DNA of 64,000 bases from Chitinophaga nivalis (GCF_025989125.1 NZ_JAPDNR010000001.1:248001-312000); one strand, 5' to 3'; shown: positions 8,811 through 17,917, numbered from the stretch's first letter. Notes: generated by a model not told the origin, from the letters alone. Program-made: numbers and translations.

Positions 8811-8972
8811 TCACTTCGGACAACAAGACGCATGCTGTAACACGCAGCAATTAACATAATTTAGAGCATTACAAAAAATGCATAAACTGGTTGACACGGT
8901 ACCAATCCCACCTTTTACTATTTTCAGTTCTTCCCTACAAAGAGATTTACCAAAAGTCTTTTTCGCTTTCAT
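8811..8972 (-). CDS. Double-glycine leader peptide with CNALN/CC core
   Basis: 53 residues, too short for routine gene calls. The leader MKAKKTFGKSLCREELKIVK is followed by GG. The core runs IGTVSTSLCIFCNALNYV, then NCCVLQHASCCPK, with six cysteines. It shares the pattern SLCxxCNALNxxxCC and a CC pair near the end with the 22683-22835 product about 14 kb away, so both belong to one peptide family. A terminator follows, and a conserved upstream block begins 34 nt before the ATG. Antimicrobial or signalling role is inferred from the leader and cysteines. Confidence 0.75.
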   Translation of the reverse strand: MKAKKTFGKSLCREELKIVKGGIGTVSTSLCIFCNALNYVNCCVLQHASCCPK

Positions 8973-9547
8973 GGTTTAATGATTTTGAATGCTGTTTAAT
9001 AGTAAAGCCTGGGCTAATGAATTACAGGTAAGTAGTACGGAAAGTGAAGGCCAGTGTAGTAAATACAAATTAGGCTATGCTGCCGCTATTGAATGGCATC
9101 CCATATCATATCAGCAATTTTCTGTAATCTTTCTGTAAAAGTTCATCATCACTGCAAAAATCATATAACATCTTATAACACTAAATAGCTTTAAAAGCTA
9201 CAAACCAATGTAGCACAGATAAAATGCGTAAAAAAGGTATCATAAGATAATATATAAATCCGGCTGCGTAAGGAATCAAGCAATGATTACCCCCACATTC
9301 CTTAATGATTACGGTTTGTTTAAAACTCAACTACATGGCAATACCAGGCAGTTACCCTACTACATACGACCAAAGAAAAAGTAGGTTATAAAATCCTCAT
9401 GCCTGAACCCTCGTAGCCAGGTGCCTGCCGGTATTATCAATTAGGTCTTTATTCGAAATACAGATTGCAAATAAGTGATATTTTTTTACTCACAAAATGC
9501 GGCAGTATGATCTCATATATTTAGACAATCATCAAATCCCTAAAATT
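8973..9547. other. Gene-free stretch with upstream block and a shared AT-rich motif
   Basis: This contains the upstream block of the 8811-8972 gene (9006-9096) and, at about 9164-9190, CATATAACATCTTATAACACTAAATAG. The latter resembles ACATAATATGACACTAAATG found at the left edge of both duplication copies. I see no supported gene in the rest; it probably includes the promoter of the lipoprotein gene at 9548. Confidence 0.45.
9006..9096 (-). promoter_or_regulatory. Conserved upstream block of a leader-peptide gene (3)
   Basis: The block begins 34 nt before the ATG of the 8811-8972 gene and ends about 124 nt before it. It carries CTAATGAATTACAGGTAAGT, AGTACGGAAAGTGAAGGCCA and TAGGCTATGCTGCCGCTATT, close to block 1 although the downstream peptide differs. 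Confidence 0.6.
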
Positions 9548-10060
9548 ATGAAGAAAGTTAACCTATTATCTCTGTCTGTTGCCATGGCCCTACTCATAGG
9601 AGTCTTTGGTTGTAAAAAATCAAGTGATTTATCATTAGATACTGACCAGAATAACCCACCCGTTGAACAGTCAAAGAGCATATTTGATCAAAAGATAAAT
9701 ACTGAGAATATACCGGTTACCCAAACTGATACTTCTGTAAATTTATTTCAACAAGGGGAGGCTTTTTTCCAATTCAATGGAATGACCAGGTTTCCAAATT
9801 TTTTAAAGATATGGTTTAGCGTAGGCAATAATCTAACTGTTCACACTTCAAACCTGTCTAAACCAGGAGCAGTGAATTGGGTTTATACGCAAAAAAGTTC
9901 CAGCTCCTATAGTCCGGATCGCGCAGTTGTTGAAGGAGAACTGACAGAAACATTTGCTGGCAGTTATAAAATATATTACACAGTTAGAATTATAATAACA
10001 TTGTATCCAGTTCACCAGCAGGCAAGAGCTGAGTTAACGATATCAAAAAAAATGATTTAA
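9548..10060 (+). CDS. Hypothetical lipoprotein
   Basis: 170 residues from ATG 9548; an upstream in-frame start at 9497 would place extra polar residues before the signal peptide and is unlikely. Lipoprotein signal with lipobox GVFGC (Cys about 22), then a polar, Asn/Ser-rich linker. The rest is beta-rich with no recognised domain (FFQFNGMTRFPNFLKIWFSV, later VEGELTETFAGSYKIYYTV). Probably outer-membrane anchored. It lies among leader-peptide genes on the opposite strand. Function unknown. Confidence 0.65.
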   Translation: MKKVNLLSLSVAMALLIGVFGCKKSSDLSLDTDQNNPPVEQSKSIFDQKINTENIPVTQTDTSVNLFQQGEAFFQFNGMTRFPNFLKIWFSVGNNLTVHTSNLSKPGAVNWVYTQKSSSSYSPDRAVVEGELTETFAGSYKIYYTVRIIITLYPVHQQARAELTISKKMI

Positions 10061-10066
10061 TAAAAC

Positions 10067-10093
10067 TAAAACCGGTTAAATCCGGTTTTTTTT
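10067..10093 (+). terminator. Intrinsic terminator after the lipoprotein gene
   Basis: AAAACCGG-TTAAAT-CCGG is followed by eight T residues immediately after the stop codon. Confidence 0.85.
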
Positions 10094-10212
10094 ATGGCAA
10101 TAAATTTCGTTTGGTATCAATAGTTCAAATAGTGCTGAAAACTGTGTGAAATTGTACTTGTACCATGAACAGTTACCCCACATGTGAAATACACCTCTTT
10201 AAAGGCCTATCC

Positions 10213-10398
10213 TTAGATCCATATACAACATACTTGCCCTGTCGGACAGATCGCAGGAAATTGTGCTGTTTGTGGGCAATTATTCAAACATTCTCCTCCT
10301 AATAATTTGCATAGTTGAAGTTCAAAATGAACTCCTCCTTTAATTTTACCCAAGGTATTTCTACTCAGGATCTTCCCAAACAATTGAACATTTTTCAT
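10213..10398 (-). CDS. Double-glycine leader peptide, cysteine-rich core
   Basis: 61 residues. The leader MKNVQLFGKILSRNTLGKIK ends in GG, fitting the L-[ST]-R-x-x-L-x-K-I-x-G-G pattern. The core VHFELQLCKLLGGECLNNCP continues to a tail with CPTGQVCC, six cysteines in all, and contains a second GG (LLGG) that could be an alternative cleavage point. The upstream block starts 33 nt before the ATG. No transporter or modification gene is nearby. Likely a secreted bacteriocin-like or signalling peptide. Confidence 0.75.
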   Translation of the reverse strand: MKNVQLFGKILSRNTLGKIKGGVHFELQLCKLLGGECLNNCPQTAQFPAICPTGQVCCIWI

Positions 10399-10430
10399 GA
10401 TGCAGTATTTTGAGTGTTATTAAATAGAAA

Positions 10431-10518
10431 AGCCAGGCTGATGGATTACAGGTAGACAATGCGGATAGTAAAGACTAATTGAATAAACACAAGTTAAGCT
10501 ATGCTACTGCTATTAACG
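10431..10518 (-). promoter_or_regulatory. Conserved upstream block of a leader-peptide gene (4)
   Basis: The block lies 33-120 nt before the ATG of the 10213-10398 gene. Shared words include AGCCAGGCTGATGGATTACA, ATGCGGATAGTAAAGACTAA and AAGCTATGCTACTGCTATTA. The gene strand shows TAACTTG at the place where block 1 has TAATTTG. Divergent transcription of the 10698 gene starts further right. Confidence 0.6.
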
Positions 10519-10697
10519 TATCTAAAGCGGATTAAAAATGGCAGACAAATTCAGCCATGAGGACAATATAAATGAAGTAAGGACCGCTGCTGCTCAAAGA
10601 TTCCCGCACCTTTTTATCTTTATATTGAAATACAACTTACAAATACAACAATCACCATTATTCCATTCATTTATCCACCCTCCTCAAACCTAAAACC

Positions 10698-11114
10698 ATG
10701 AAAAAGCTGTTATTGGTTATTGCATTCCTATTTACGGTACAACTGCTTACAGCAGACGCCATTCCACCAGTAAAGAACAATACCACCATAAAGTATGCTA
10801 ACACCCCATCTGGCATAAAGACCAAACCCTTGGCAACCATAGCCGCTCGTTGTTACCTTACCTCATTTCTTGGCATCAGAACAACCACTTGTTTAGCGAA
10901 TGTCGCTATTGGAGATCTTGACATTATCAATGAAAATGGATTCATTATTGCCAACGTGCCCTGTCCTTCGTCTATCGCTAATATTTCAGTTGCCGTAGGT
11001 GATAAAATAGCACAAAGACTTACGTTGCTATCTTCTATTGAGGTGACCAGTGCTATCCACACCATTACGCAGGCGGATATAAACAACGGATATGTTGAAT
11101 TGGATATATTATAG
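10698..11114 (+). CDS. Small secreted protein of unknown function
   Basis: 138 residues. A clear Sec signal peptide (MKKLLLVIAFLFTVQLLTAD, hydrophobic core 4-17) is followed by a Pro/Asn/Thr-rich stretch, then a mature region with three cysteines (AARCYLT, TTTCLAN, NVPCPSS) and short beta-like segments. No domain is recognised. It lies in the accessory region between a leader-peptide gene and a toxin-antitoxin pair, and may be secreted with them, but nothing ties it to either. Confidence 0.6.
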   Translation: MKKLLLVIAFLFTVQLLTADAIPPVKNNTTIKYANTPSGIKTKPLATIAARCYLTSFLGIRTTTCLANVAIGDLDIINENGFIIANVPCPSSIANISVAVGDKIAQRLTLLSSIEVTSAIHTITQADINNGYVELDIL

Positions 11115-11290
11115 GTAGCATCATAGCAGGCAAATCATCCAGCATTATAAATTACTGCGGGTATTCTTTTCATTAGGAATACTCTCAGAAATAGCAGGCA
11201 CTACAAAGTACAAGTGGAAATAAGTAAAGATTGGAATGGACAATGATAAAGTAAGAAAAGAAGCTTATTTTTTGTAAATTGTGAGACACA

Positions 11291-11533
11291 ATGACCTTTA
11301 AGATGATAGACTACAGAGAATATATAGAATCAGATATTAATATAATGCTCGGAAAACCAATTATTAAGGGTACTCGTATTACTGTAGCATTAGTTTTACA
11401 AAGATTATCCGAAGGAGCAACTCCTTCCGACCTGCTAACAGCTTACCCCTCATTAACACCTGCTGCAATAAATGCAGTATTGGCTTATGCATCTGATGTG
11501 ATCGCAAATGAAAGTATTATAGCAGTTGCATGA
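11291..11533 (+). CDS. DUF433 antitoxin-like protein
   Basis: 80 residues (76 if the in-frame ATG at 11303 is used). It has the DUF433 winged-helix pattern: YIESDINIMLGKPIIKGTRI, then LVLQRLSEGATPSDLLTAYP and a helix AAINAVLAYASDVI. DUF433 proteins are typical antitoxins paired with PIN-like DUF5615 toxins. The stop overlaps the next start by 4 nt (ATGA at 11530), indicating translational coupling. It probably binds its own promoter and neutralises the partner. Confidence 0.85.
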   Translation: MTFKMIDYREYIESDINIMLGKPIIKGTRITVALVLQRLSEGATPSDLLTAYPSLTPAAINAVLAYASDVIANESIIAVA

Positions 11534-11874
11534 TATTAGCTGACGAAAACATACATACCTATATTGTCAAATCACTGCGAGATGCAGGCTTTGAGGTTAC
11601 TTCTGTAACTGAATTAAACAAAGGGATTAAAGATGAAAAAGTGATTGAATGGGCTTTGAAAAATGATTATTTACTACTGACAGAAGATAAAGACTTTGGA
11701 GAATGGGTATTTGCACACCATATAAAAAACCTTAGTGTTCTTTTTCTCCGATATGCTTTCTATGAATATAAGGAAATAACTCAAGCAGTTATACATCTAT
11801 TGAAAACACAACCACTAAAACGTCCTGTATTCGTAACGCTTACACCTAAAAAGATTCGTATCAGACAGCTATAA
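11530..11874 (+). CDS. DUF5615 PIN-like toxin
   Basis: 114 residues. The N-terminus ILADENIHTYIVKSLRDAGF and the middle YLLLTEDKDFGEW carry the acidic residues (D4, E5 and the TEDKDFG aspartates) expected of the PIN/Mut7-C-like fold. DUF5615 proteins are predicted ribonuclease toxins of type II modules with DUF433. Coupled to its antitoxin by a 4-nt overlap. The acidic residues are intact, so it may be active. Confidence 0.85.
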   Translation: MILADENIHTYIVKSLRDAGFEVTSVTELNKGIKDEKVIEWALKNDYLLLTEDKDFGEWVFAHHIKNLSVLFLRYAFYEYKEITQAVIHLLKTQPLKRPVFVTLTPKKIRIRQL

Positions 11875-11985
11875 TTACTGCTAATATCAAGACAGTAATA
11901 TTAGTGGCAACTATTCTACTACACCTGCCAATCAAATTACTACACATCACGACAACAAACAGCTTTCCTTTATCATCATCGTTTC

Positions 11986-12043
11986 AATTAATTAATAAAA
12001 GGGATGTAAAGATTATTCCTTACATCCCTTTTATTAATTAATT
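11986..12043. terminator. Perfect 24-bp bidirectional terminator hairpin
   Basis: The arms 11986-12009 and 12020-12043 are exact reverse complements (core AAAAGGGATGTAA) around a 10-nt loop. It separates the convergent toxin and CBM14 genes and includes the TAA stop of the latter (12038-12040). Confidence 0.8.
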
Positions 12044-12433
12044 ATTACAAGGCGGATACGGATTGCTCACCGTTGCCTCAGTTACACAAACTTTTTTATT
12101 CGCATCAAAGGCCATACCGGCAGCGCAGGTATAATCTCTCCGTTGAAAGGTACCATCTGCCATTCTTATACAAAAAATGTAGGCATGGCAATTGTCCGGG
12201 TTAGCATATCTGCCACTCGCCGCACAAACAAATACTGACATGGGTGTAGTTACTGCTGCCGGAGCTTTTACAGCCGATGATGCCTCCAAAGATCCGCTGC
12301 CAATAGCATTAGATGTAACTGTCAGGAATACCGGTTCATGGGTGATGGGAGGTGTAGTGGACATCGTTTGCGCATTCAGGATAGCAGGTACCGCAAACAG
12401 GAATAAAACGAGCATCGACTTGATGTACTTCAT
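12038..12433 (-). CDS. Secreted CBM14 (peritrophin-A-like) chitin-binding protein
   Basis: 131 residues. A Sec signal peptide ends at ILNAQ (about 22), then a Thr/Ala/Pro-rich linker (23-70). Residues about 70-130 carry six cysteines in the peritrophin-A order: FVC, 10 residues, CHAYIFC, GTFQRRDYTC, AAGMAFDANKKVC and a last C near the end. Aromatic and Gly positions (GRYANPDNC, AGMAFD) fit CBM14. These domains bind chitin and are best known from arthropods. A role in adhering to chitin is inferred, consistent with a chitin-degrading lineage. Stop lies inside the shared terminator. Confidence 0.75.
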   Translation of the reverse strand: MKYIKSMLVLFLFAVPAILNAQTMSTTPPITHEPVFLTVTSNAIGSGSLEASSAVKAPAAVTTPMSVFVCAASGRYANPDNCHAYIFCIRMADGTFQRRDYTCAAGMAFDANKKVCVTEATVSNPYPPCNN

Positions 12434-12753
12434 AAGTGTGTTACATTATAGGTTAATAAATAGAACGCCAGCGTATAGTTGGTAAATTAAACCTTCTCAC
12501 TGCTGTAATGCCGCAGCGTATTTTTTAGTCAAAGAATATTTCCCACAGCAGCATCTCCCGTATCTATCTCCCCTGCTTCATTTCCTTCATATGCTGTAAA
12601 GTGGAAATGAAGGAACGACTAACGGTGCTTATTATACGCAGATATAAAATCATCATCTGCATATAATGCTCTTATTACTGCTCCGATCAGATACATCCAC
12701 GACTATCAATAACAGTTATTGATAGCCGTGGATGTATTAAAGTGAAAGTAGTT
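12434..12753. other. Gene-free stretch between CBM14 and Ig-like genes
   Basis: This is the promoter region for the CBM14 gene on the right side of its start. It includes CATTTCCTTCAT with GGAAATGAAGGA (near 12580-12615) as an inverted repeat, and the terminator hairpin of the Ig-like gene at 12691-12737. No coding region is supported. Confidence 0.45.
12691..12737 (-). terminator. Hairpin after the first Ig-like surface protein gene
   Basis: Two 22-nt arms (12691-12712 and 12716-12737) pair with one mismatch around a 3-nt loop; the core is ATACATCCACG. It is just downstream of the stop at 12754 on the minus strand. Confidence 0.6.
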
Positions 12754-14697
12754 TTATTTATTCCCTGTTACAGTAGCCGGATCTGTTGCCGTTGCAGTAC
12801 CACCGGGCGTACATGGATTAACAATAACTTTTACCGGCCTTCTTACCGGATACTCGCATTCAAATCCGGCGGAAACGTAATACACCGTTGTCACCGCCGG
12901 ACTAACTTCATAATAGTCACCGGTATACAGTAGCGTTCCTCCTGTCGGTGCTGTATACCAACGGAAAACAGTAAATGTTTCCTGGGGAATAAATGCATGT
13001 AGCGTAACACTTTCTTTCTTACAGATCTTCACCGAATCGGCTCCTACACTGGGATAACTGGCATGCCCACCTATGGTAAAAGTTTTACGTACACTGTCTG
13101 ACCGGCAACCACTCACCGGATCTACGGCCTGTACATATACACGGGTTTGCGCAGGCACATAAAATACCAACGGAGGAATATCAATGGTATTGCGGTTCAA
13201 GACAGTATATGCCGTATCAAATGGTTTACCGGAAAAGTAATCTGCTGCTACTTTTACCCGATAATTGAATCCTGTCTGGTGATTAGTAATGGTCAACCGG
13301 GGTGGATTACATAGGAAACCTTGCGAAACATTGTATATAGGATCCGGTAACTTACGTACCAGTACCTTCACCGGGAGGCGATCCGCATTATCGCACGCAA
13401 AACTAATGATAGCATAGTACGTGGTGGTAACAGCCGGGCTCACCTTATAGTAAGCTCCGGTAAACAGCAGCTTACCACCCACCGGCGCATCATACCACTT
13501 GATGATAGCTACCGTATTGTTGGGCATAAATGCATGCAGGGTAACACTGTCTCCTTTACAGATAGATACGCTGTCAGCATCTGTCTCTATCAACTCACCA
13601 TGCCCTCCGATCATCAAAGAGGCTGATACACTATCAGACTTACAACCGGTAATGGCATTGACAGCCTGCACGGTGATCCCCGCCTGTACATGTGTGGGAT
13701 AATTAATATCCCGTACTACAAACTGATCTTTGTTTCTGACGGTATAGGCCGTATCATAAACAGTTCCTTTTATCGCCACATATTTGATACGGACGTTATA
13801 GTTAATGTCTGTCCGATGATTCTCTACACGTACGGATACATCTCCACACAAGGTTTCGGAAGGTACGTTGTAAACAGGATTTGCCGGTTTGGGATGAACG
13901 GTTACCTTAACAGGCGTACGTTGGCTGATACATGTTCCCAATACCGCCTCTACATAATAGGTAGTGGTAACCGCAGGAGTGACCGTAAGCATATAGGTAT
14001 TCGGCGCCGCCGTCAGTAAATTTCCGCCTGTAGCACGATCATACCAACGATAGGTCGTACCCGGGACACGTAAGGGTGACAGCCTTGCGGATCCACCGAT
14101 ACATATCGCCGTATCGCTGGCCGGTATGGTAGCAGGCCCCGGCAATCCATCCGTGTGATAGGCATAATATACCCGAAAACTACCCAATAAAGCTGCCACG
14201 CCCGCATTATAGGTAATCTTTACCCTGTCGAATGGCCGCGTAGGCTGAAACAACAGCAAGGCCTGGGTATTATCCGGCAGGATACGTATTTGTGTAGCAG
14301 CAGGCGATACCGAATCATTATTTGGGGTATAGGCGTTATAGGTACGCACAGTAATATTTTTGAAGGCATCCGTATTTAAGGCGTAACTGCTACCTACTTT
14401 TATAATCAGCGAATCGCACCCGGATCCGCTGGTAGTGGGAAAGATAAGCGTCTGCGACAGACTGGCGCCTAACAGTTCCACCGGCGCATTAAAGGAGGAA
14501 TAATTCGTCAGATCACTATCCACTGCATATTCGGGATTGCTAATACTGCACAATAAACAAACGCCGGTCACGGCATTCACCTGTTTATTGGCATAGATCG
14601 CCTGTCCATAGCTATTTGAGACAAACAGTAAAAAAGCAGCACATAGGGCCGTCACTGGGCACAGCAACGATTCAGGTAAATACAACCATGTTTTCAT
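12754..14697 (-). CDS. Secreted multidomain Ig-like surface protein
   Basis: 647 residues. After a signal peptide (to about 32, ending SYGQ) comes a beta-rich domain with GVCLLCSISNPEYAVDSDLT near residue 46, shared with the 15212-17917 protein and the 18103-18481 remnant. Then three Ig_7-type repeats follow with the phrase YRWYDRATGG / IKWYDAPVGG / FRWYTAPTGG and TTTYY. Such repeats occur in Bacteroidota adhesins and surface proteins. Unlike its neighbour it ends without a recognisable type IX sorting domain (TATDPATVTGNK), so its anchoring is unclear. Ligand unknown. Confidence 0.75.
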   Translation of the reverse strand: MKTWLYLPESLLCPVTALCAAFLLFVSNSYGQAIYANKQVNAVTGVCLLCSISNPEYAVDSDLTNYSSFNAPVELLGASLSQTLIFPTTSGSGCDSLIIKVGSSYALNTDAFKNITVRTYNAYTPNNDSVSPAATQIRILPDNTQALLLFQPTRPFDRVKITYNAGVAALLGSFRVYYAYHTDGLPGPATIPASDTAICIGGSARLSPLRVPGTTYRWYDRATGGNLLTAAPNTYMLTVTPAVTTTYYVEAVLGTCISQRTPVKVTVHPKPANPVYNVPSETLCGDVSVRVENHRTDINYNVRIKYVAIKGTVYDTAYTVRNKDQFVVRDINYPTHVQAGITVQAVNAITGCKSDSVSASLMIGGHGELIETDADSVSICKGDSVTLHAFMPNNTVAIIKWYDAPVGGKLLFTGAYYKVSPAVTTTYYAIISFACDNADRLPVKVLVRKLPDPIYNVSQGFLCNPPRLTITNHQTGFNYRVKVAADYFSGKPFDTAYTVLNRNTIDIPPLVFYVPAQTRVYVQAVDPVSGCRSDSVRKTFTIGGHASYPSVGADSVKICKKESVTLHAFIPQETFTVFRWYTAPTGGTLLYTGDYYEVSPAVTTVYYVSAGFECEYPVRRPVKVIVNPCTPGGTATATDPATVTGNK

Positions 14698-15211
14698 AAG
14701 GTAAAATTTAATGCATTACGCAATGCAGCAGGGGTTACAAAATAGTATTGGTATATGGCTAAGTTGATGGGAACAAACCGGGCTAACATCCTAAAAATAA
14801 GGCATTCCAACGTTACTATTTTTCATGCCAACAGGGTACTGAAATGATGCAGCGCGGCTGCATTATAACCAATAATAAGATTATCTGCCGGTAAGTAAAT
14901 CGGGAACAATTTCACTTATTTATGAGCAGTATCAAACAGTTTTCATACCCAATCTACCTCTCAAAAGAATATTGCTCCACCATGCAATCTGTCAAAATAA
15001 TTTATATCTGGCAGTTGACCTTCCAAACCGCCCATACCCACGCTATGTTTAATTATAACAGTAGTAACAACCATCGGGTCTATGTGTTTCCTGATTAAAT
15101 ACATTCCTGCTATATCTTCATTAAATATAGATATCCTACGGGGAAAAAGCAGCCCTATACCTGTTTGCCTTTCCCCCTGTATAATCACTATCACCAGCCG
15201 ACCGTATCCGA
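14698..15211. other. Intergenic stretch with no supported gene
   Basis: This contains the upstream region of the 12754-14697 gene. A 77-codon frame on the minus strand (14961-15194) starts 17 nt after the larger gene's stop, but its composition is unremarkable and no family is recognised, so I do not call it. Confidence 0.4.
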
Positions 15212-17917
15212 TTAATTAAGTTTTATCAATTTTGATACCTGCTTTTCACCAGCCTGTTCTAATTGAAGGATATACATCCCTGCAGGATAATGTCTTGTGT
15301 TTACCTGTAAGTTGTACATTCCTGCGGTAGCAGTTACTGTTCTTAATATGGTGTATTGTCCGGAACCCATATTAATTAACCTTATTACTATTTTCCCTGC
15401 CTTTTTTACCTGATATCGGCAGGAGAGGCTTTCCGTAAAAGGATTCGGAAATACTATCAATGAAGATGATTGTTCTTTTGAGTCGACATGGGTTGCCAAT
15501 ACATTATCCCTGGATATTACCGGTAAAGTATCCTGCACCAGTAAAGCCGATAATGGCAATGAGGGCATCACATCAGGCAAGCAGGATGGCGGATCCACTT
15601 TAGCCAGTTTAGCTTTACTAACACCACTGGTAGCGCCTACCATTAAAGCTCCTCCCCCCGGAATGTAAGTAGTAGCCGCTGGCGCAAATACCTGTGTAGT
15701 ATCTGCTTGTATGGCAACAACATTTCCTATACTATCCAATTCTACCAGGTATAATTTTCCATCAGCGCCGCCTTCCGGTAACTGAATCGCCAACGTAGTA
15801 TGCTGCGCTCTCACGGGTAAAGTGCGTTTTTCAGATGAAACCGATGATAAGTCCGGATACTTCGATACCCTGCAACCACCCTTCCGGCAACTGGATTCAC
15901 AGGCAGCACGTTCATCTTTGGATAAAACGTTGACATTATTACAATTAAGAACATTGGAGACATTTACATCTATCAAACCTCCTCTTTTCGGAGAAAAACG
16001 GGAATGATCCATATCTTTATACCCGCTGGCCGAAAGTGTACCCACCTTGAAAACCTTGAGAAATTTCAATATACCATCTTCACTGAGTTTCATGACCCTG
16101 GCGGCAGCATGCTGTAATAAATTGTCCTGGATAACATTACTTACAATAAACCGGCCTTCACCTGCCGGTTGTATACTAACCATAATATCATCTCCTTCAG
16201 TTAGAAATACCTTTTCCCATTGTCGGTTCAGGAAACTATCTACCCGCGCAATGAAAACATCTTTCCCATATACCGAACCAGCGGAAGTACTACCCGCTAT
16301 TAAAAGTCCCCCATCTGTAAGCGGGATAACAGATACCTTATCACTCGCATAATTACCGGGATAACTGACCGTTCTTATAATCGCCCCGGTACTATTCAAT
16401 AACATCAGATTGATGGCATTCGCCGTTGTGCCTACAACGACTATTTTCGTTACATTCAGCAGGGTAGCCGGGATATGATTACGCAAATTTGTTTGCAGGC
16501 TCCATAAAGTATTACCATTCCCATCTATTCCGACAATCTGTCCTACTGGGTTTGTTTGCAGATTAAATACACCGCATACAACAAATTTTTTGTCTGCCGT
16601 AGCTACTATACCATGCAGACTGTCTACACCAGCCGTTCCAATTGTCCTGCTCCACTTCCTGTTATTGGCGGAATCCAGTTTTACCAGCCACCAATCCAAT
16701 AAGCCATGATTTTGGCCTGATAAATCGCCGTCATTGGAGGCCGTTACACCTGCAACAAGAAAACCTTTATCTGACGAATAAGGGCTATTAATGATAGCGG
16801 TGAACTTATCCCCACCTGTTCCTCCCCATGTACGGGGAGCCCCCATAGAAACACCGGGGCCTGGTGGCAGTATACTCGCCATCACTGCCGCACGGCTACT
16901 GCTCACACAACCTGTTGTTTCCCGGGCCTCCACATAGAATGCAGTATTAGTACCTAAAGGAGTGGTAATAAAGGTATCCGCAGCTAACAGAGGAACTCCT
17001 CCCATTGATACCCCAAACCAGTAATGCGTGATATTGGGTACACTGCTGGCGATGAAAGCAGCCGGCGTACCTTTACAAATACTATCTACTGGTTCCGAAA
17101 CCAAAGGACGGCCAGGAAGGGGTAATGCAGTTACTTTTATCAGTGTTCTTTCCGGATTAGGACAATCTCCCCGTTTGGCCTGCACATAATAGCTGCTATC
17201 TCCTTTAACCGGCCGGGTTGTATAATCTGCGCCTGTAAAAACAGGAATTCCACCAACAGATTGCCTATACCAGTCGTACATCACACCAGCAGGGCCTGTA
17301 ACACCCAGTGACGCCGGTTTTCCGTTACACACTTTTACCAGGGGGGATATCGCTAATGGTTTGGGCACTTCAAGGTGCGCGTAACCAATATTAATAGCAT
17401 TCAACAATTGCAACACACCGGAATTAAGCCTTATTTCTACTTTATCAAAAGGCCGTGATGGCGCCCACGACAATAAAAACTGCTGACTGGAAATAAGCTG
17501 TAAATGCAATAGTTCGTTGTTGATGGGTTTACGATCATTATTATACACCATCCCATTATAGGTAGCTACTTCCACATTCCCCAGGATATTCAGATCCAAC
17601 AGCCCAACAGGTGTTGTGAGAAAAATTTTCACACTATCTCCGGCATTACTCTTTGCCGGAAAAATCAATTGTTGTTGGGTATATCCCCCTAATAGTCCCA
17701 GTATTACATGTAGGGTAGAAAATGTGACGGGATTGTTATCCACCGCTAGTCCCGGATTATCGACATAACAGCCAATACAAATTCCGCTCGTTTCGGTGAC
17801 TTGTGCATTGGCAGAATTACAGGGAACTGTCTGGGATTTACCGGCAACAGTAAACATCAGCAATAACAGGGAGATACAGCCCCCAATACACCATCGTGAA
17901 ATAATAAAAGGAAACAT
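15212..17917 (-). CDS. Ig-like surface protein with type IX secretion C-terminal domain
   Basis: 901 residues. Signal peptide to about 28 (ending AGKSQ); N-terminal beta domain with SGICIGCYVDNPGLAVDNNP; two Ig_7-type domains (YDWYRQSVGG, HYWFGVSMGG); then a large beta-propeller-like region from about 355 to 720 with repeated KKFVVCG / GGLLIAG blades; and a C-terminal T9SS type A sorting domain (about 820-901: VFPNPFTESLS, ending YPAGMYILQLE and KLIKLN). It is therefore exported through the type IX system and attached to or released from the surface. A cysteine cluster (CNNVNVLSKDERAACESSC) lies near 665. Paralogue of the neighbouring gene; substrate unknown. Confidence 0.8.
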   Translation of the reverse strand: MFPFIISRWCIGGCISLLLLMFTVAGKSQTVPCNSANAQVTETSGICIGCYVDNPGLAVDNNPVTFSTLHVILGLLGGYTQQQLIFPAKSNAGDSVKIFLTTPVGLLDLNILGNVEVATYNGMVYNNDRKPINNELLHLQLISSQQFLLSWAPSRPFDKVEIRLNSGVLQLLNAINIGYAHLEVPKPLAISPLVKVCNGKPASLGVTGPAGVMYDWYRQSVGGIPVFTGADYTTRPVKGDSSYYVQAKRGDCPNPERTLIKVTALPLPGRPLVSEPVDSICKGTPAAFIASSVPNITHYWFGVSMGGVPLLAADTFITTPLGTNTAFYVEARETTGCVSSSRAAVMASILPPGPGVSMGAPRTWGGTGGDKFTAIINSPYSSDKGFLVAGVTASNDGDLSGQNHGLLDWWLVKLDSANNRKWSRTIGTAGVDSLHGIVATADKKFVVCGVFNLQTNPVGQIVGIDGNGNTLWSLQTNLRNHIPATLLNVTKIVVVGTTANAINLMLLNSTGAIIRTVSYPGNYASDKVSVIPLTDGGLLIAGSTSAGSVYGKDVFIARVDSFLNRQWEKVFLTEGDDIMVSIQPAGEGRFIVSNVIQDNLLQHAAARVMKLSEDGILKFLKVFKVGTLSASGYKDMDHSRFSPKRGGLIDVNVSNVLNCNNVNVLSKDERAACESSCRKGGCRVSKYPDLSSVSSEKRTLPVRAQHTTLAIQLPEGGADGKLYLVELDSIGNVVAIQADTTQVFAPAATTYIPGGGALMVGATSGVSKAKLAKVDPPSCLPDVMPSLPLSALLVQDTLPVISRDNVLATHVDSKEQSSSLIVFPNPFTESLSCRYQVKKAGKIVIRLINMGSGQYTILRTVTATAGMYNLQVNTRHYPAGMYILQLEQAGEKQVSKLIKLN

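Noticed and set aside
14961..15194. 77-codon minus-strand frame after the T9SS protein gene
   Set aside because: No recognised motif, no leader or signal, and ordinary non-coding composition; position alone is not enough.
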